Assembly: GCF_036567765.1 (NCBI RefSeq)
Contig: NZ_DATCTU010000081.1
Coordinates: forward strand, 62,001-126,000
Direction of reading: 5' to 3'
From: Pseudobacteroides sp.
GTDB taxonomy: Bacteria; Bacillota; Clostridia; Acetivibrionales; DSM-2933
DNA length: 64,000 bases
This document shows positions 9,297 through 16,551 of the stretch, piece by piece. Below the pieces are notes generated by a model, which was given only the letters and a program-made list of their open reading frames with translations, made no database searches and was not told the origin of the DNA. Each line of letters begins with the position of its first letter. The stretch's first letter is position 1. A program made the position numbers and the translations under genes.

Positions 9297-10301
9297 ATGA
9301 GCAAACACACTTCAAAATCCTTTAATCTCAATTACCTTGATAGGTACAGATTAAATAATGGGGTTAACAAACTAAAAACTTATTTCAAAGATATGTTTTA
9401 TAAAAACAAGGATGAAGCATTAAGCCTGCTAAATTCAACAAATCTCCAGTATCCCAGCCTTTATGCCTTGAGGGGTGAGATCAAAAAACTTGATATTTTC
9501 AACGCTTTAAGCTCGCGAAACAAGTCTGCACTTGATGTAACGGATAAAATTTCAAATAACAGCCTTGATCTTATCAACAACAAAGAAAACCATAATACAT
9601 TAAGCTGGATAATAAATACAGGCTATCTTGCGGATGGTATAAGCCCACACTATGATGAGCTTCTTGACAAGACTGCAATACTTCTGCTAAAAGTCCATAA
9701 AGACAATGATTGTCTGAGTGCCGTTGAAAATTTAATATACAACAGACATAGAAAAGGCTCTTATATATATGATCTGGTTTGGGCATTTCTGGAATCAAAG
9801 AGCCCTCAGTGCATTAATATGACGCTTAAGAGATTGCTCTCATCCAATAGTCAAGATGTTTTGCTTTCAAGAAAGCTTTTAGGATTTATACCTTCCATGA
9901 ATAAAGAAGAAAATCATGACAGATATATGCTGTACACTAAAGCCAGCCGATGGATCAGAGAAAACTACAACTTTATTTACTACCAGGGTGAGCATTTTCA
10001 CCAGACCCCAACACCATCAATATTCCGACTGTCCTTGGAAAACAAATACCTCCAAAATACAACACATTTAGGGTCCATAGAAAACAAAAGAACATATACT
10101 GATACTGAGATTTCAATCATTGATAGCTTTAGGAAACTGGAATCCGGTTACCAGAAGCTTCTTTCGGATTATTCAAATTATTTGTATAAGCAAAGCAGGA
10201 AAAAGTGGAACAAATGGATAGGAAAAAGCATATACGAGCAATTGGAAATAGCAAAATCCAGTAGATTTAAAGGTTCACTATCCATAGATAACAACATGTA
10301 A
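9297..10301 (+). CDS. Unrecognised protein upstream of tgl
   Basis: 334 residues, not recognised. It is soluble and strongly helical-looking, with no signal peptide or membrane segment, rich in Asn, Ser, Lys and Leu. The middle (about 90-215) reads like short helical repeats; the C-terminal part is basic (KQSRKKWNKW) after an aromatic stretch YNFIYYQGEHFHQTP. The start ATG has only a distant AAAAGGGG about 14 bases upstream. It is 56 bases before tgl on the same strand, so co-transcription is likely. By context it may be a sporulation protein or a transglutaminase partner or substrate, but that is inference from position only. Confidence 0.75.
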   Translation: MSKHTSKSFNLNYLDRYRLNNGVNKLKTYFKDMFYKNKDEALSLLNSTNLQYPSLYALRGEIKKLDIFNALSSRNKSALDVTDKISNNSLDLINNKENHNTLSWIINTGYLADGISPHYDELLDKTAILLLKVHKDNDCLSAVENLIYNRHRKGSYIYDLVWAFLESKSPQCINMTLKRLLSSNSQDVLLSRKLLGFIPSMNKEENHDRYMLYTKASRWIRENYNFIYYQGEHFHQTPTPSIFRLSLENKYLQNTTHLGSIENKRTYTDTEISIIDSFRKLESGYQKLLSDYSNYLYKQSRKKWNKWIGKSIYEQLEIAKSSRFKGSLSIDNNM

Positions 10302-10357
10302 TTATATTGTGTGGCATTTTGGAACACTTGAGATTATAATGAAGGTAAGTGATTTGA

Positions 10358-11113
10358 ATGATAAAAGTAGATTCCCAGATTATTGACCCAAATATTTTTA
10401 TTAATAATTACGATTTGCCCCCTATAGGAAAAAAAACAATCAGAATATTGTCAGCCAGCGAGCATACATACAGGTACGCTTCAGAAAGCCAACTGAAATT
10501 TGAGCTGGACTTACGGAACAGTATTGTAAATGCTGCTATAGCACTGCATAACAGCAATTTTTCCTTTAAGGTGTTCAGAAAATCAGTATGTAATACCGAC
10601 TATTGGCTTAGAACAGACAATGGCGGTTTTTTATTGCTGGACAACGTTAAGCCCTCCGATGCAATAAATGATATTTATTTAAATAGCTCCCTATATGGAA
10701 CAGAGTGTGCAACAGCGATGGTGATAGTTTATTATAAAGCTCTTGTGGATGTTATGCCGGAAGGGATTTTTAACAGAACTTTTTCCGAAATTTACCTGAT
10801 GAACTGGCAGCATCTTGACAGAGATATAGGAATAGTAGACTTTCCCTATGTAAATGATTATCTTCCTGGTGATGGCAGATACTTCAAAAACCCTGATGTA
10901 AACCCTTTAACGCCTGAGTGGCAGGGTGAAAACGTTTTTGATCTTAGTGAAGGCATGTACTATGGCCATGGAATTGGAATAGGAAGTGCACATAAATTCA
11001 TTTCAGGTCTTAACGCCAACAGAATTCCAGGCTCAACAAAGTCCGCCTATTTACTTGAATCAGCAAAAAGGCCTAATTTCAAGCACCTGGCAAGTGTGTC
11101 AGAGCAACTATGA
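10358..11113 (+). CDS. tgl: Spore-coat protein-glutamine gamma-glutamyltransferase
   Basis: 251 residues, close to the 245 of Bacillus subtilis Tgl, and similar along its length. The catalytic cysteine is C117 in TECATAMV (C116 in Bacillus). Later signatures are GDGRYFKNP, WQGENVFDL and YYGHGIGIG, the last holding the expected histidine. The enzyme forms isopeptide bonds between Gln and Lys side chains of coat proteins in the mother cell. The ribosome binding site is weak (AAGG about 14 bases upstream). It follows the unknown 9297 gene and converges with the HAD phosphatase gene. Confidence 0.93.
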   Translation: MIKVDSQIIDPNIFINNYDLPPIGKKTIRILSASEHTYRYASESQLKFELDLRNSIVNAAIALHNSNFSFKVFRKSVCNTDYWLRTDNGGFLLLDNVKPSDAINDIYLNSSLYGTECATAMVIVYYKALVDVMPEGIFNRTFSEIYLMNWQHLDRDIGIVDFPYVNDYLPGDGRYFKNPDVNPLTPEWQGENVFDLSEGMYYGHGIGIGSAHKFISGLNANRIPGSTKSAYLLESAKRPNFKHLASVSEQL

Positions 11114-11150
11114 GTCCATACCAAAACAGTTTTATCACTTACAATCAACT

Positions 11151-11981
11151 TTATTTGTCCTCATTTAATTTGATAAACCTTGCAACTCCATCGGAATTAT
11201 TATCGCCAATAACTCCTGTAGCCAGTTCCTTAAGTTCTCCAACCGCATTGTCCACTGCATAAAACTGGCTGCAGGCTTTAAGCATCGGAATGTCGTTATA
11301 ATTGTCACCAAAGCCGATAACCTGGTCAAAATAATATTTTTCTCTTAGGTACTTTACCGCATTATACTTCGAGGCATTACTGCTATAGATTTCAAGTAAA
11401 TATGTTTTTTCTGAATACACGTCATGATAGAGTGAAGTCTCGATACCGGCTAAGTCTTGTAGTTGGTCCTGAACTTTTACAAGCGGTTCATACTCATCTA
11501 AAAGTGTAAAGTAAATGATCTTATTGATTTTATTGATTTTATCTAAAAGACTTTGGACCCTTTCGAATGATTTATTGTATTTTTTTATCCTCTCATCAAC
11601 AAAATCCCGCAAAATTTTAGAGGACAAGCACTCATAATAGGTATTCAACCTGTTCTCCGATATTGTATACATGAGGCCGTTTACTCTGCAGTTTGTGAGA
11701 ATACTTATGATTTTTTTAGATGTTTCATGGCCTAACTCCTCAACTTTTTCATACTCAGCCTTTGAAGTGTTATATATGACAACACCATTCATTAATGAAA
11801 TGGGAACATTGAGATTTATTCCTTCCAATATCTTCAGTGCAGTAGCAGCAGTCCTTGCAGATGCAATAGAAAAGTACCCCCCCTTTGAAATAAGAGCATT
11901 TATAACATCTTTTGAAAAACTGCTTATTTCCTTATCCTTGTTTAATAAAGTTCCATCCATATCAGAAATATAAAGCTTCAT
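11151..11981 (-). CDS. Cof-type HAD-superfamily phosphatase
   Basis: 276 residues with all four HAD motifs: SDMDGTLLN at residue 6 (nucleophile Asp and acid Asp), SARTA, a lysine before the last motif, and GFGDNYNDIPML near 225. The spacing indicates a type IIB cap as in Cof/YidA sugar-phosphate and PLP phosphatases. The substrate is not predictable. The start has GAGGTGAAG just upstream. A 28-base palindromic element (11997-12024) lies 15 bases before the start codon in the presumed 5' leader. Confidence 0.88.
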   Translation of the reverse strand: MKLYISDMDGTLLNKDKEISSFSKDVINALISKGGYFSIASARTAATALKILEGINLNVPISLMNGVVIYNTSKAEYEKVEELGHETSKKIISILTNCRVNGLMYTISENRLNTYYECLSSKILRDFVDERIKKYNKSFERVQSLLDKINKINKIIYFTLLDEYEPLVKVQDQLQDLAGIETSLYHDVYSEKTYLLEIYSSNASKYNAVKYLREKYYFDQVIGFGDNYNDIPMLKACSQFYAVDNAVGELKELATGVIGDNNSDGVARFIKLNEDK

Positions 11982-11996
11982 TCTTCACCTCTATAA

Positions 11997-12024
11997 CAAA
12001 ATCACGAAGTGATTTTGCAACCTT
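11997..12024 (-). repeat. Palindromic 28-base element, copy 1
   Basis: An 8-base-pair perfect hairpin (AAAATCAC/GTGATTTT) with a 3-base loop and a conserved GCAACCTT flank. The same element occurs at 37126-37153. The two differ only by one paired change in the stem. It lies in the presumed leader of the HAD phosphatase gene. Confidence 0.75.
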
Positions 12025-12103
12025 GATAAAAATTATAAGTATTATATCAGACTTGTTACTGACTTACAACGCCAAGGATTGTTTACCATTAACTGTATAG
12101 CGG

Positions 12104-12131
12104 TTACATGCCATTTTTGATAAAATATAAT
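12104..12131 (+). promoter_or_regulatory. Promoter of the GH9 gene
   Basis: TTACAT (12104-12109), a 16-base spacer and TATAAT (12126-12131), 66 bases before the start codon. Confidence 0.55.
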
Positions 12132-12197
12132 ATATAAATATATCCTGATGAATCACTTTAATTCATACATAAAATTATTTAAACTTAGGAGGTTTTT

Positions 12198-14738
12198 ATG
12201 AAAAGATTTTTTTATTCTATTATGGTATTCATCTTAGTTTTCACAACGTTCCCAGCCATACCTGCATCTGCGGCGGCCACATTTAACTATGGCGAAGCCC
12301 TGCAAAAGTCCATACTGTTTTATGAGCAGCAGCGTTCAGGCTTTCTTTCCAAGTCGGATATTCCTACCAGGGTTCTGTGGAGAGGCGACGCCCAGACAGC
12401 CGATGGACAGGATGTTGGTCTTGATCTTACAGGAGGATGGGTAGATGCCGGTGACAACATGAAGTACAATATCACCAATGCAGCGGCTGCGACCTTTCTG
12501 GCATGGGGTGCAATAGAATACAGACAGGCATACGAAAAAAGCGGACAGCTCAAATGGCTTATAAACCAGCTTAAATGGATCAACGATTTCTTTATTAAAT
12601 GCCATCCTGAGCCCAATGTTTTCTATGGGCAGATCGGAATGACCAAATCCGATCACGATAATTGGATACCTATAGAGTCAAGTCAATTTGTGACTGACCG
12701 AAAAGCTATCAGGCTGGACCCGGAAAACCCTGCTACTGATTTGGTATTGGAGGTAGCTGCAGCAATGGCTGCATCTTCAATGGTTTTCCGTCCCACAGAC
12801 CCAACATACGCTAATACATTGCTTACCCATGCAGAACAGCTTTTTGCATTTGGTGATAAGTACAGAGGTACATATTTTGATACAATTAAAAAAATTGATG
12901 CAGCTACACCGTACCAATCCTGGAGCGGTATAAGTGATGAGCTTGTTTGGGGACCAGCATGGATATACAAGGCTAAGGAGGCTAAGGAAACCGGAAGCGG
13001 TTCATCATATCTTGCTAAAGCTGAAGCCAATTATTCAGGACTTGGCAATGAAAAGGATCAGAAGGTTCATAAATATAAATGGACCCATAACTATGACGAT
13101 GCAACCTTTGGATGTTATGTCCTCATGTCTCAGCTTAAACCAGGAAATGCCGATTATAAGGCCGATGTTGAAAGGTGGCTCAATTGGTGGACAATTGGTG
13201 GTTCAGAATATGGTGCAGATGGGACAAAGGTAAAATATACACCGGGAGGCCATGCTAGGCTTGATGAGTGGGGATCATTCCGTTATGCTGCAAACACCTC
13301 CCTGTTGGCCTTTATTTACTCGGATAAACTTTCCGACACCGCAAAAAAAGCACGCTACCACGACTTTGCTGTGGAACAAATCAATTATATCCTTGGCCAA
13401 AATCCCAGAAACGCCAGCTATATAGTCGGGTTCGGCACAAATTCTCCCCAGCATCCCCATCACAGAAGTGCTCATGGTGCATGGGGGCGTAAGGACGATA
13501 CTCCTTCAGATCACCGCCATATACTTTATGGTGCTTTAGTGGGAAGCCCAACTTCCGATGACAAGTTTAACGATTCCATAACAGACTACGTTGCTAATGA
13601 GGTGGCGGTAGATTACAACGCAGGTATTACAGGTGCACTTGCAAGAATGTATCAGGAGTTTGGAGGTACGCCTATGCCTGACAGCAGCTTTCCCCTCCCT
13701 GACAAGGTTCATGAACCTAAAGATGAATGGCCCGTCTTCGTAAAAACCTACTGGCAGGGCCAGGGAGGCATGCAGCTTTCATTCACTGTGGAAAACCGTT
13801 CCTGCTGGCCTTCCCGCCCAAGTGATAAATTAAGGATTAAATATTTCTTTACTTTAGATGCTGCAGACCCTGGTGATATTACTACTTCGCTTGGTTCGAG
13901 CACAATGGGCCCCAAGATAACACCTAAAATTTCCGGTCCAACCCTTTGGGATGCCTCAAAAAAGGTTTATTATGTGACCGTGGACTTAACCGGTGAGATG
14001 ATTTACCCAGGCTATATGTGGAGCTTCGGAGGCCCTGAAGTGATACTCAATATAAATTCCAAATCAAACAATTGGCTTTCTTCCAATGACTGGTCCTTCC
14101 AGAATTGGGATGCAGCATACATAAGCGGTGATAGAAAATTCGCACCCAACATACCTATGTATGAAGTCAACACGAAACTGCAAGGTAACGAGCCTTCAGG
14201 TGGCCCTTCGAATACACCTATACCTTCAGTTACCCCAACCAAGTCTTCCACAGGACATAAAGTTTCAGGATATATAGCACCGGATTTTACAGCAGTACAG
14301 CCTGCTCTAAGTATTGTTAAGTCAGGCTTCACAGTTAAAATCGGAGGACTTGATGTAAAAACCGATTCAGCCGGTTACTTTGAAATAGATAATGTACCTG
14401 CATTTCCAACGGGTACATCTATAAAGATCATCAAACCCGGTTTCCTTTCAATGGAAAAAACAATTACCATAGCTTCCGACAAAAAACTGTCCTCCGAAAC
14501 ATCGCCTTTACTTATGTGGGCGGGTGATATAACAAGGAACGGTAATCAGGACGGTGCTATAAACATGTCGGATATAATCGAACTGGCAAAAGGCTTTGGG
14601 TCAGTTAAAGGAGATTTGAAGTACTCCTTGGAATATGACTTTAATCAGGATAATTCAGTTAATATGAATGATGTTATAATAATTGCAAAACACTTTAACG
14701 CCATATCATCCGACTATCCTGAAATTAACCAGCCTTAG
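12198..14738 (+). CDS. Cellulosomal GH9 endoglucanase with CBM3c, X-module and type II-like dockerin
   Basis: 846 residues, preceded by TTAGGAGGT. Order: signal peptide (about 1-26, cleaved after ASA), GH9 catalytic domain (about 28-490) with DAGD at 83-86 (base) and E468 in ANEVAVDYNAG (acid) plus the HHRSAHG motif, CBM3c (about 497-665), Pro/Ser/Thr linker (about 667-686), an X-type module (about 687-772, GYIAPDF...GYFEIDNVP), and a dockerin (about 774-846). The dockerin has two calcium loops, NGNQDGAINMSD and DFNQDNSVNMND. The X-module plus dockerin resembles the C-terminus of scaffoldin CipA (type II) rather than ordinary type I enzyme dockerins. GH9 with CBM3c makes processive endoglucanases. 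It is exported and bound to a type II cohesin (inference). Confidence 0.93.
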   Translation: MKRFFYSIMVFILVFTTFPAIPASAAATFNYGEALQKSILFYEQQRSGFLSKSDIPTRVLWRGDAQTADGQDVGLDLTGGWVDAGDNMKYNITNAAAATFLAWGAIEYRQAYEKSGQLKWLINQLKWINDFFIKCHPEPNVFYGQIGMTKSDHDNWIPIESSQFVTDRKAIRLDPENPATDLVLEVAAAMAASSMVFRPTDPTYANTLLTHAEQLFAFGDKYRGTYFDTIKKIDAATPYQSWSGISDELVWGPAWIYKAKEAKETGSGSSYLAKAEANYSGLGNEKDQKVHKYKWTHNYDDATFGCYVLMSQLKPGNADYKADVERWLNWWTIGGSEYGADGTKVKYTPGGHARLDEWGSFRYAANTSLLAFIYSDKLSDTAKKARYHDFAVEQINYILGQNPRNASYIVGFGTNSPQHPHHRSAHGAWGRKDDTPSDHRHILYGALVGSPTSDDKFNDSITDYVANEVAVDYNAGITGALARMYQEFGGTPMPDSSFPLPDKVHEPKDEWPVFVKTYWQGQGGMQLSFTVENRSCWPSRPSDKLRIKYFFTLDAADPGDITTSLGSSTMGPKITPKISGPTLWDASKKVYYVTVDLTGEMIYPGYMWSFGGPEVILNINSKSNNWLSSNDWSFQNWDAAYISGDRKFAPNIPMYEVNTKLQGNEPSGGPSNTPIPSVTPTKSSTGHKVSGYIAPDFTAVQPALSIVKSGFTVKIGGLDVKTDSAGYFEIDNVPAFPTGTSIKIIKPGFLSMEKTITIASDKKLSSETSPLLMWAGDITRNGNQDGAINMSDIIELAKGFGSVKGDLKYSLEYDFNQDNSVNMNDVIIIAKHFNAISSDYPEINQP

Positions 14739-14750
14739 CCCCAGCTGAAT

Positions 14751-14809
14751 CATTTATTTGATCTTATTTGATACTACTTGATCTTACTTGGTTTTATTGA
14801 TTTATCTGA
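14751..14809 (+). repeat. Imperfect 10-base tandem repeat upstream of nucleotidyltransferase promoter
   Basis: Four consecutive 10-base units (14751-14790), each ending in TTG, of the form ATCTTAYTTG, followed by two more degenerate units. They end 8 bases before the -35 box at 14817. Confidence 0.5.
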
Positions 14810-14816
14810 TGCACAC

Positions 14817-14845
14817 TTGATATTATGATGCTGTTGTGCTATAAT
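14817..14845 (+). promoter_or_regulatory. Strong SigmaA-type promoter of nucleotidyltransferase gene
   Basis: TTGATA (14817-14822), a 17-base spacer and a perfect TATAAT (14840-14845). Predicted transcription start is near 14852, giving a leader of about 120 bases. Confidence 0.75.
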
Positions 14846-14871
14846 ATAAAAAAATTTGATTGCAAAGCTAA

Positions 14872-14910
14872 TTGACAACGCGTGTCAAGTTCATTGACCG
14901 CGTTTTATTT
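14872..14910 (+). promoter_or_regulatory. Leader terminator with alternative hairpin (attenuator-like)
   Basis: Between promoter and gene, 14877-14888 pairs with 14894-14904 (11 pairs, one bulged T), followed by TTTTATTT, an intrinsic terminator. The same segment 14883-14888 can instead pair with 14872-14877 (TTGACA/TGTCAA, loop ACGCG). The two folds exclude each other. Confidence 0.6.
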
Positions 14911-14971
14911 ATGTCTAGGAAATTATGGGGCTTAAATGTCTTATTTACAAACCTGAGAAGGAGGGAATTTG

Positions 14972-15760
14972 ATGCATAATTCAATACCTATGGAATTACA
15001 ACAGTTGCTCCACTCTTATGTCCAAATGATATCGTGTGAGCTTGGTGATTTGGTCCATGGAGTTTATATTTATGGCTCGGTGGCACTTGGCCACTTCAAC
15101 AGTGAAAAAAGCGACATCGATTTTATGACTTTTTTAAAGAGAGATATATCTGAGGGCGAACTGAAAGCTATAAAGGGTATCCATGAGAAGCTCCATTCCT
15201 TTAGCCCTTATGCAGATAGACTTGAGGGAGAATATATAAATGTTTCGGATATACAAAACCGAAACTATTCCAAAGAATATCCCTATTTTGCTTTTGGAAA
15301 ATACCATGGCGTTGTGGGGATTAAATCTTTCTCACTCTTTCAAGTAAAGGAAAAAGGCCTTAAGATATACGGTGAGGATTTTAATACAATTATTGACGAG
15401 ATTAACTGGAACGATATCAAAAATGACCTTGGTAAAAGACTCAATGAATACTGGGTCAAAAAAGGCAAAAATCCTCTGCTATTGATGTTTGACGGCTGGA
15501 TATCATTAATTGTTCTCACCTTATGCCGTATATACTATGTGCTTGAAAGAGAAACCGTTGCATCAAAAATGGAAAGTGCAGAATTTATAATGCAGAGCAT
15601 TGATGAAAAATATCTGGTGTTAATTAGAGAGGCACTTAGAATCCAGTATAATACATCAAAGAAATCGCTTTTTAAGACAAAAACAGAAAGAAAAAAAGTG
15701 GCAAGACAATTTGTAAACTATATCATAACTACCTGCAATGATAGATTCCATCTTGCTTAG
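14972..15760 (+). CDS. Aminoglycoside nucleotidyltransferase-like protein
   Basis: 262 residues. An N-terminal nucleotidyltransferase motif, GSVALGHFNSEKSDIDF (near residues 36-52), has the GS...DxD pattern of the AadA/ANT(3'') and lincosamide-type enzymes; the helical C-terminal half (about 150-262) fits the associated DUF4111-like domain. Such enzymes adenylylate aminoglycosides, but chromosomal clostridial members are not proven resistance genes. The ATG at 14972 is chosen over an in-frame TTG at 14969 because GGAGGG lies 6 bases upstream. Transcription appears to pass through a leader terminator (14872-14910), so expression may be induced. It is flanked by the GH9 gene and a decayed SGNH gene. 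Confidence 0.75.
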   Translation: MHNSIPMELQQLLHSYVQMISCELGDLVHGVYIYGSVALGHFNSEKSDIDFMTFLKRDISEGELKAIKGIHEKLHSFSPYADRLEGEYINVSDIQNRNYSKEYPYFAFGKYHGVVGIKSFSLFQVKEKGLKIYGEDFNTIIDEINWNDIKNDLGKRLNEYWVKKGKNPLLLMFDGWISLIVLTLCRIYYVLERETVASKMESAEFIMQSIDEKYLVLIREALRIQYNTSKKSLFKTKTERKKVARQFVNYIITTCNDRFHLA

Positions 15761-15840
15761 TTTTCTATGTAGAATCGCTTCAACTGCATTTGTTAACATA
15801 GATCTTTTTTGCAACATATATAATTCCTAGTATGATATAA

Positions 15841-16551
15841 TACTTTTGGTATAAACCTCCCGCTGCTGTGACAAAAGCCGCACCTGTTTCGGCACCCTTA
15901 ATCAGCAAAGAAGCCCCTGCTTTTGCCTCTGTCGGAACTGCATCAGATGCAAACGACTCAAACTATGGTACAAGCTGGAAAGGAAATCCCCCCTGGCTGG
16001 CCTATGATCTTTCAAAGGCAGCCTATACTATTGAAGCAAACACCGGTGCAGGCGGTATGGCTTTAAACAGTAATGGTAACGGCACCTTCGCTCAAACGAT
16101 AAATAAGGAAAAGCCAGGTAATTTCCCAATTGCTGAGGGCGGAGGCATAGGGAGCCTGTTAAGCTCACATGGTGCTGCAAATATTTCCACATGGCTTAGC
16201 GTGTTTCCTGGGAAATATGTAGGTCTTGCCTACGGAACCAACGATTGATGGAGAAATCAATCCGGCACCTCAACATTTTACAAAAATATGGAGACCATGG
16301 TTAAGACTGTTATTGCAGCGGGAAAAATCCCTGTAATACCTAAAATACCTTATTCCAAACTTCAGGATGTATCAAGTCATGCACCGTCTTACAATGATCA
16401 GATTGAAGCTCTTTACAAGGCCTATCCTGCAATTATAAAAGGGCCTGACCTGTGGACTTATTTTCAGAGTAATCCCAGTCTGTTAAGTTCAGATAATGTT
16501 CACCCAAGTACGGAAGGATACAATGGAATGAGACAATTTTCAACAACCTAA
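15841..16551 (+). pseudogene. Decayed SGNH/GDSL-type hydrolase
   Basis: Two fragments (about 15841-16248 and 16249-16551) read in one frame but are separated by a TGA at 16246-16248, directly after YGTND, the block III motif of SGNH hydrolases. The second fragment carries the block V motif DNVHPSTEG. The first fragment begins right after a stop at 15838, with no ribosome binding site or signal peptide. It contains WLAYDLSKA, typical of a module that precedes the catalytic domain, and jumps soon afterwards to sequence near block III. The GDS block with the nucleophile serine is absent, so an internal deletion is inferred. Its 3' end overlaps the convergent radical-SAM gene by 4 bases. Confidence 0.8.

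Noticed and set aside
12320..14332. Minus-strand frames opposite the GH9 gene
   Set aside because: They overlap a clear full-length cellulase gene and have no recognisable domains.
16246..16248. TGA as selenocysteine or reassigned codon in the SGNH gene
   Set aside because: The rest of the gene is damaged (no start, missing GDS block) and other TGA codons act as stops throughout; a plain nonsense mutation is simpler.
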